From: Sphingomonadales bacterium
Lineage (GTDB): Bacteria; Bacteroidota; Bacteroidia; UBA7662
Length of the DNA: 7,331 bases
Direction of reading: 5' to 3'
NCBI GenBank assembly: GCA_016872125.1
Contig: VHBD01000067.1
Coordinates: 1 to 7,331 of the forward strand
Both the position numbers and the translations under genes were made by a program. Positions 5,671 through 7,331 of this stretch are shown here, piece by piece. Numbering within the stretch: position 1 is the first letter of the stretch; the number at the start of each line of letters is the position of its first letter. Under the pieces are notes generated by a model. That model worked only from the letters and a program-made list of their open reading frames with translations, did no database searches and had not been told where the DNA came from.

Positions 5671-7331
5671 ATATGAGAATAAAGGCCTTCGGTGGATGCT
5701 TCAGAATAAAGGGATTGACCCTCCTGGCCTTCCTTTGTTTTAACCCCATTTTTCTGAACATCCTCTGTGCCCAAAGCGGGGACTGGTATTGGATCGCTTT
5801 CCGTTCCAAACCTGCAGGGACCTACAGCCTCAACCAACCTCAGGCCTTTCTTTCTGCTCGTTCCATTGCAAGACGAGTCCACCAAGGAATCCCCTTGGAT
5901 AGCAGTGATTTGCCTGTTTATCAGCCTTATATAGATAGTATTCAGGCTGCAGGGGGCATTATCAAGCACCGCAGCCGTTGGCTCAACGGTATCACCGTGA
6001 GAATCCCTAACAACGATTCATTGATTCGACAAAGGATTTGGAATTTTCCGTTTGTGCGCCTTGCTACACCCAACGGAAGGGTAGCGGGTCCCCCAGGGGC
6101 GGGGTTGCCTAAGGATAAATTTGTGGAAGAATTAACGTTGTCGCCAATACAGCCTGTAATTTCCCACCGAACATCCTCAGTCTACGGCTTCTCCGGAGGG
6201 CAAATACGATTGCACAAAGGGGATTATTTGCATGATCGGAATTTCAGGGGCCAGGGGATGAGGATCGCGGTCTTCGATGCGGGTTTCGTGAACATGCCCA
6301 ACATGCCGGTCTTTGACTCGCTGTATTTACGCAACAGAATCGTGGATACCTATGATTTTGTGGATATGGATACTGGGGTTTATGAGTTTGACAGTCATGG
6401 CACCTATGTTATGGGCTGTTTGGCCGCCAATATTCCGGGGCAACTCATGGGCACCGCTCCGGAAGCGCAGTACATGCTCTACCGAAGCGAAAACAATGTT
6501 GGGGGGTCCGAAAATCCCATTGAAGAAGACAATTGGGTAGCCGCTGCCGAAAGAGCAGACAGCGCCGGAGCCGATGTTTTTAATTCTTCGTTAATCTACA
6601 CCACCTTTGATCAGCCATCCATGAATCATCCTTGGTCGGATATGGATGGCAACACGGCTCGAATGACCATCGCTTCCGATTGGGCTGCCGCTAAAGGGAT
6701 CTTGGTGGTCAATTCCGCTGGAAACTATGGGGGAGGTCCTTGGTTCAAAATTGGAGCTGCTGCCGACGGTGATTCGGTATTGGCTGTCGGCGCGGTGGAT
6801 ACCTTGGAACAGCGCGCCGGATTCAGCAGCATCGGGCCTACCGCCGATGGTCGAATTAAACCCAATGTCATGTCCGTTGGGGCCGGGGCCGCTTCTTGTC
6901 AAATTCCAGGACCGGGTGTTGCTTGGATTTCGGGGACGTCCTTTTCAGGCCCTATCATGGCAGGATTAGCAACCTGTTTATGGCAGGCCCTGCCGGGTCG
7001 TCGTAACATGGAAATCTTTGATTTGCTGCAGCGTTGCGCCAACAGGCAGGCTAACCCGGACACCTTCCATGGTTACGGGATACCGAATATGCAATTGGCT
7101 TTGACCTTGGCAGGCTTCTCACCGAATCCTTGGAACGATCAACCTCAAATTCGAATTTTTCCTCAGCCCGCATCTGTGGCTGGTCCATGTACCCTTGAAT
7201 GGGGATCCGGTATCCCGGTCGGCGATTACCGAATCACATGGTATTCGATGACCGGGCAAGTCATCAAGAGCCAAGAACATGTTCGTTTATACAAGGAGAG
7301 GAATTTATTGCCTTTAGAAAACAAACCAGAG
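5667..7331 (+). CDS. Secreted S8 (subtilisin-like) serine peptidase with T9SS sorting domain (3' truncated)
   Basis: An open frame of 555 residues runs off the right edge. Residues 1-36 form a signal peptide: basic start (MNMRIK, then RIK at 13-15), hydrophobic core about 17-33, likely cut after CA at 34-35. No lipobox is seen. Residues about 38-175 resemble the propeptide region of flavobacterial S8 peptidases (YQPYIDSIQAAGG at 85-97, KHRSRWLNGI at 100-109). The subtilase domain carries the catalytic triad: Asp204 in VFDAGF, His244 in DSHGTYVMG and Ser425 in SGTSFSGP. Asn353 in NSAGN is the oxyanion-hole residue. From about 494, IRIFPQPAS and a later WYSMTGQVI strand look like the start of a type A T9SS C-terminal sorting domain, cut off here, probably by only tens of residues. 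The start ATG overlaps the mnmA stop (ATGA), so translation is probably coupled. It is expected outside the cell or on the surface. Confidence 0.93.
   Translation, partial: MNMRIKAFGGCFRIKGLTLLAFLCFNPIFLNILCAQSGDWYWIAFRSKPAGTYSLNQPQAFLSARSIARRVHQGIPLDSSDLPVYQPYIDSIQAAGGIIKHRSRWLNGITVRIPNNDSLIRQRIWNFPFVRLATPNGRVAGPPGAGLPKDKFVEELTLSPIQPVISHRTSSVYGFSGGQIRLHKGDYLHDRNFRGQGMRIAVFDAGFVNMPNMPVFDSLYLRNRIVDTYDFVDMDTGVYEFDSHGTYVMGCLAANIPGQLMGTAPEAQYMLYRSENNVGGSENPIEEDNWVAAAERADSAGADVFNSSLIYTTFDQPSMNHPWSDMDGNTARMTIASDWAAAKGILVVNSAGNYGGGPWFKIGAAADGDSVLAVGAVDTLEQRAGFSSIGPTADGRIKPNVMSVGAGAASCQIPGPGVAWISGTSFSGPIMAGLATCLWQALPGRRNMEIFDLLQRCANRQANPDTFHGYGIPNMQLALTLAGFSPNPWNDQPQIRIFPQPASVAGPCTLEWGSGIPVGDYRITWYSMTGQVIKSQEHVRLYKERNLLPLENKPE

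Noticed and set aside
6313..6540. 75-codon plus-strand open frame inside the protease gene
   Set aside because: It overlaps the subtilase domain in another frame; the protease frame holds the Asp/His/Ser triad and is continuous to the window edge.
1..7331. Mobile element, CRISPR, phage, toxin-antitoxin or biosynthetic cluster
   Set aside because: I saw no transposase, integrase, spaced repeats, tRNA or target-site duplications; all ten genes are explained as housekeeping or common Bacteroidota genes.

Overview
The window looks like ordinary, gene-dense chromosome of a member of the Bacteroidota, probably a flavobacteria-like lineage with a moderately balanced GC content. The evidence is a DUF3276/PUR-family nucleic-acid-binding protein, a 93-residue protein of a type I associate with Bacteroidota, a subtilisin-like protease ending in what looks like a type IX secretion (T9SS) sorting domain, two TAnnTTTG promoter boxes, and few recognisable Shine-Dalgarno sites. 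The lineage below phylum level is a guess.

Layout. Bases 1-1919 (+) hold four close-packed genes: the 3' end of an ABC-exporter ATPase with a degenerate nucleotide site, a PUR-like protein, a MazG/PRA-PH-like nucleotide pyrophosphohydrolase, and an MsrA with a predicted export signal. Gaps are 3 and 12 bases, then a 4-base overlap, so this is probably one operon. Bases 1941-4438 (-) hold four genes read right to left: a small conserved protein, a PhnP-like metallo-beta-lactamase-fold hydrolase, a thioredoxin/peroxiredoxin-like protein, and dapD. Gaps are 15, 24 and about 11 bases. The two blocks converge with only 21 bases between their stop codons. A 65-base divergent intergenic region (4439-4503) then leads into a (+) pair: mnmA and a secreted S8 protease whose start overlaps the mnmA stop (ATGA). 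The protease runs off the right edge.

Functions. The cluster is housekeeping: multidrug/lipid-type export, nucleotide-pool hydrolysis, protein repair, lysine and peptidoglycan precursor synthesis, tRNA thiolation and secreted proteolysis. I see no RNA genes, mobile elements, CRISPR arrays, phage genes or long repeats, and no gene-free stretch over 300 bases. I found no undescribed multi-gene system. The points most worth a second look are the doubly degenerate ABC site, the paired promoter boxes in the divergent region, the exported MsrA, and the uncharacterised 93-residue protein.
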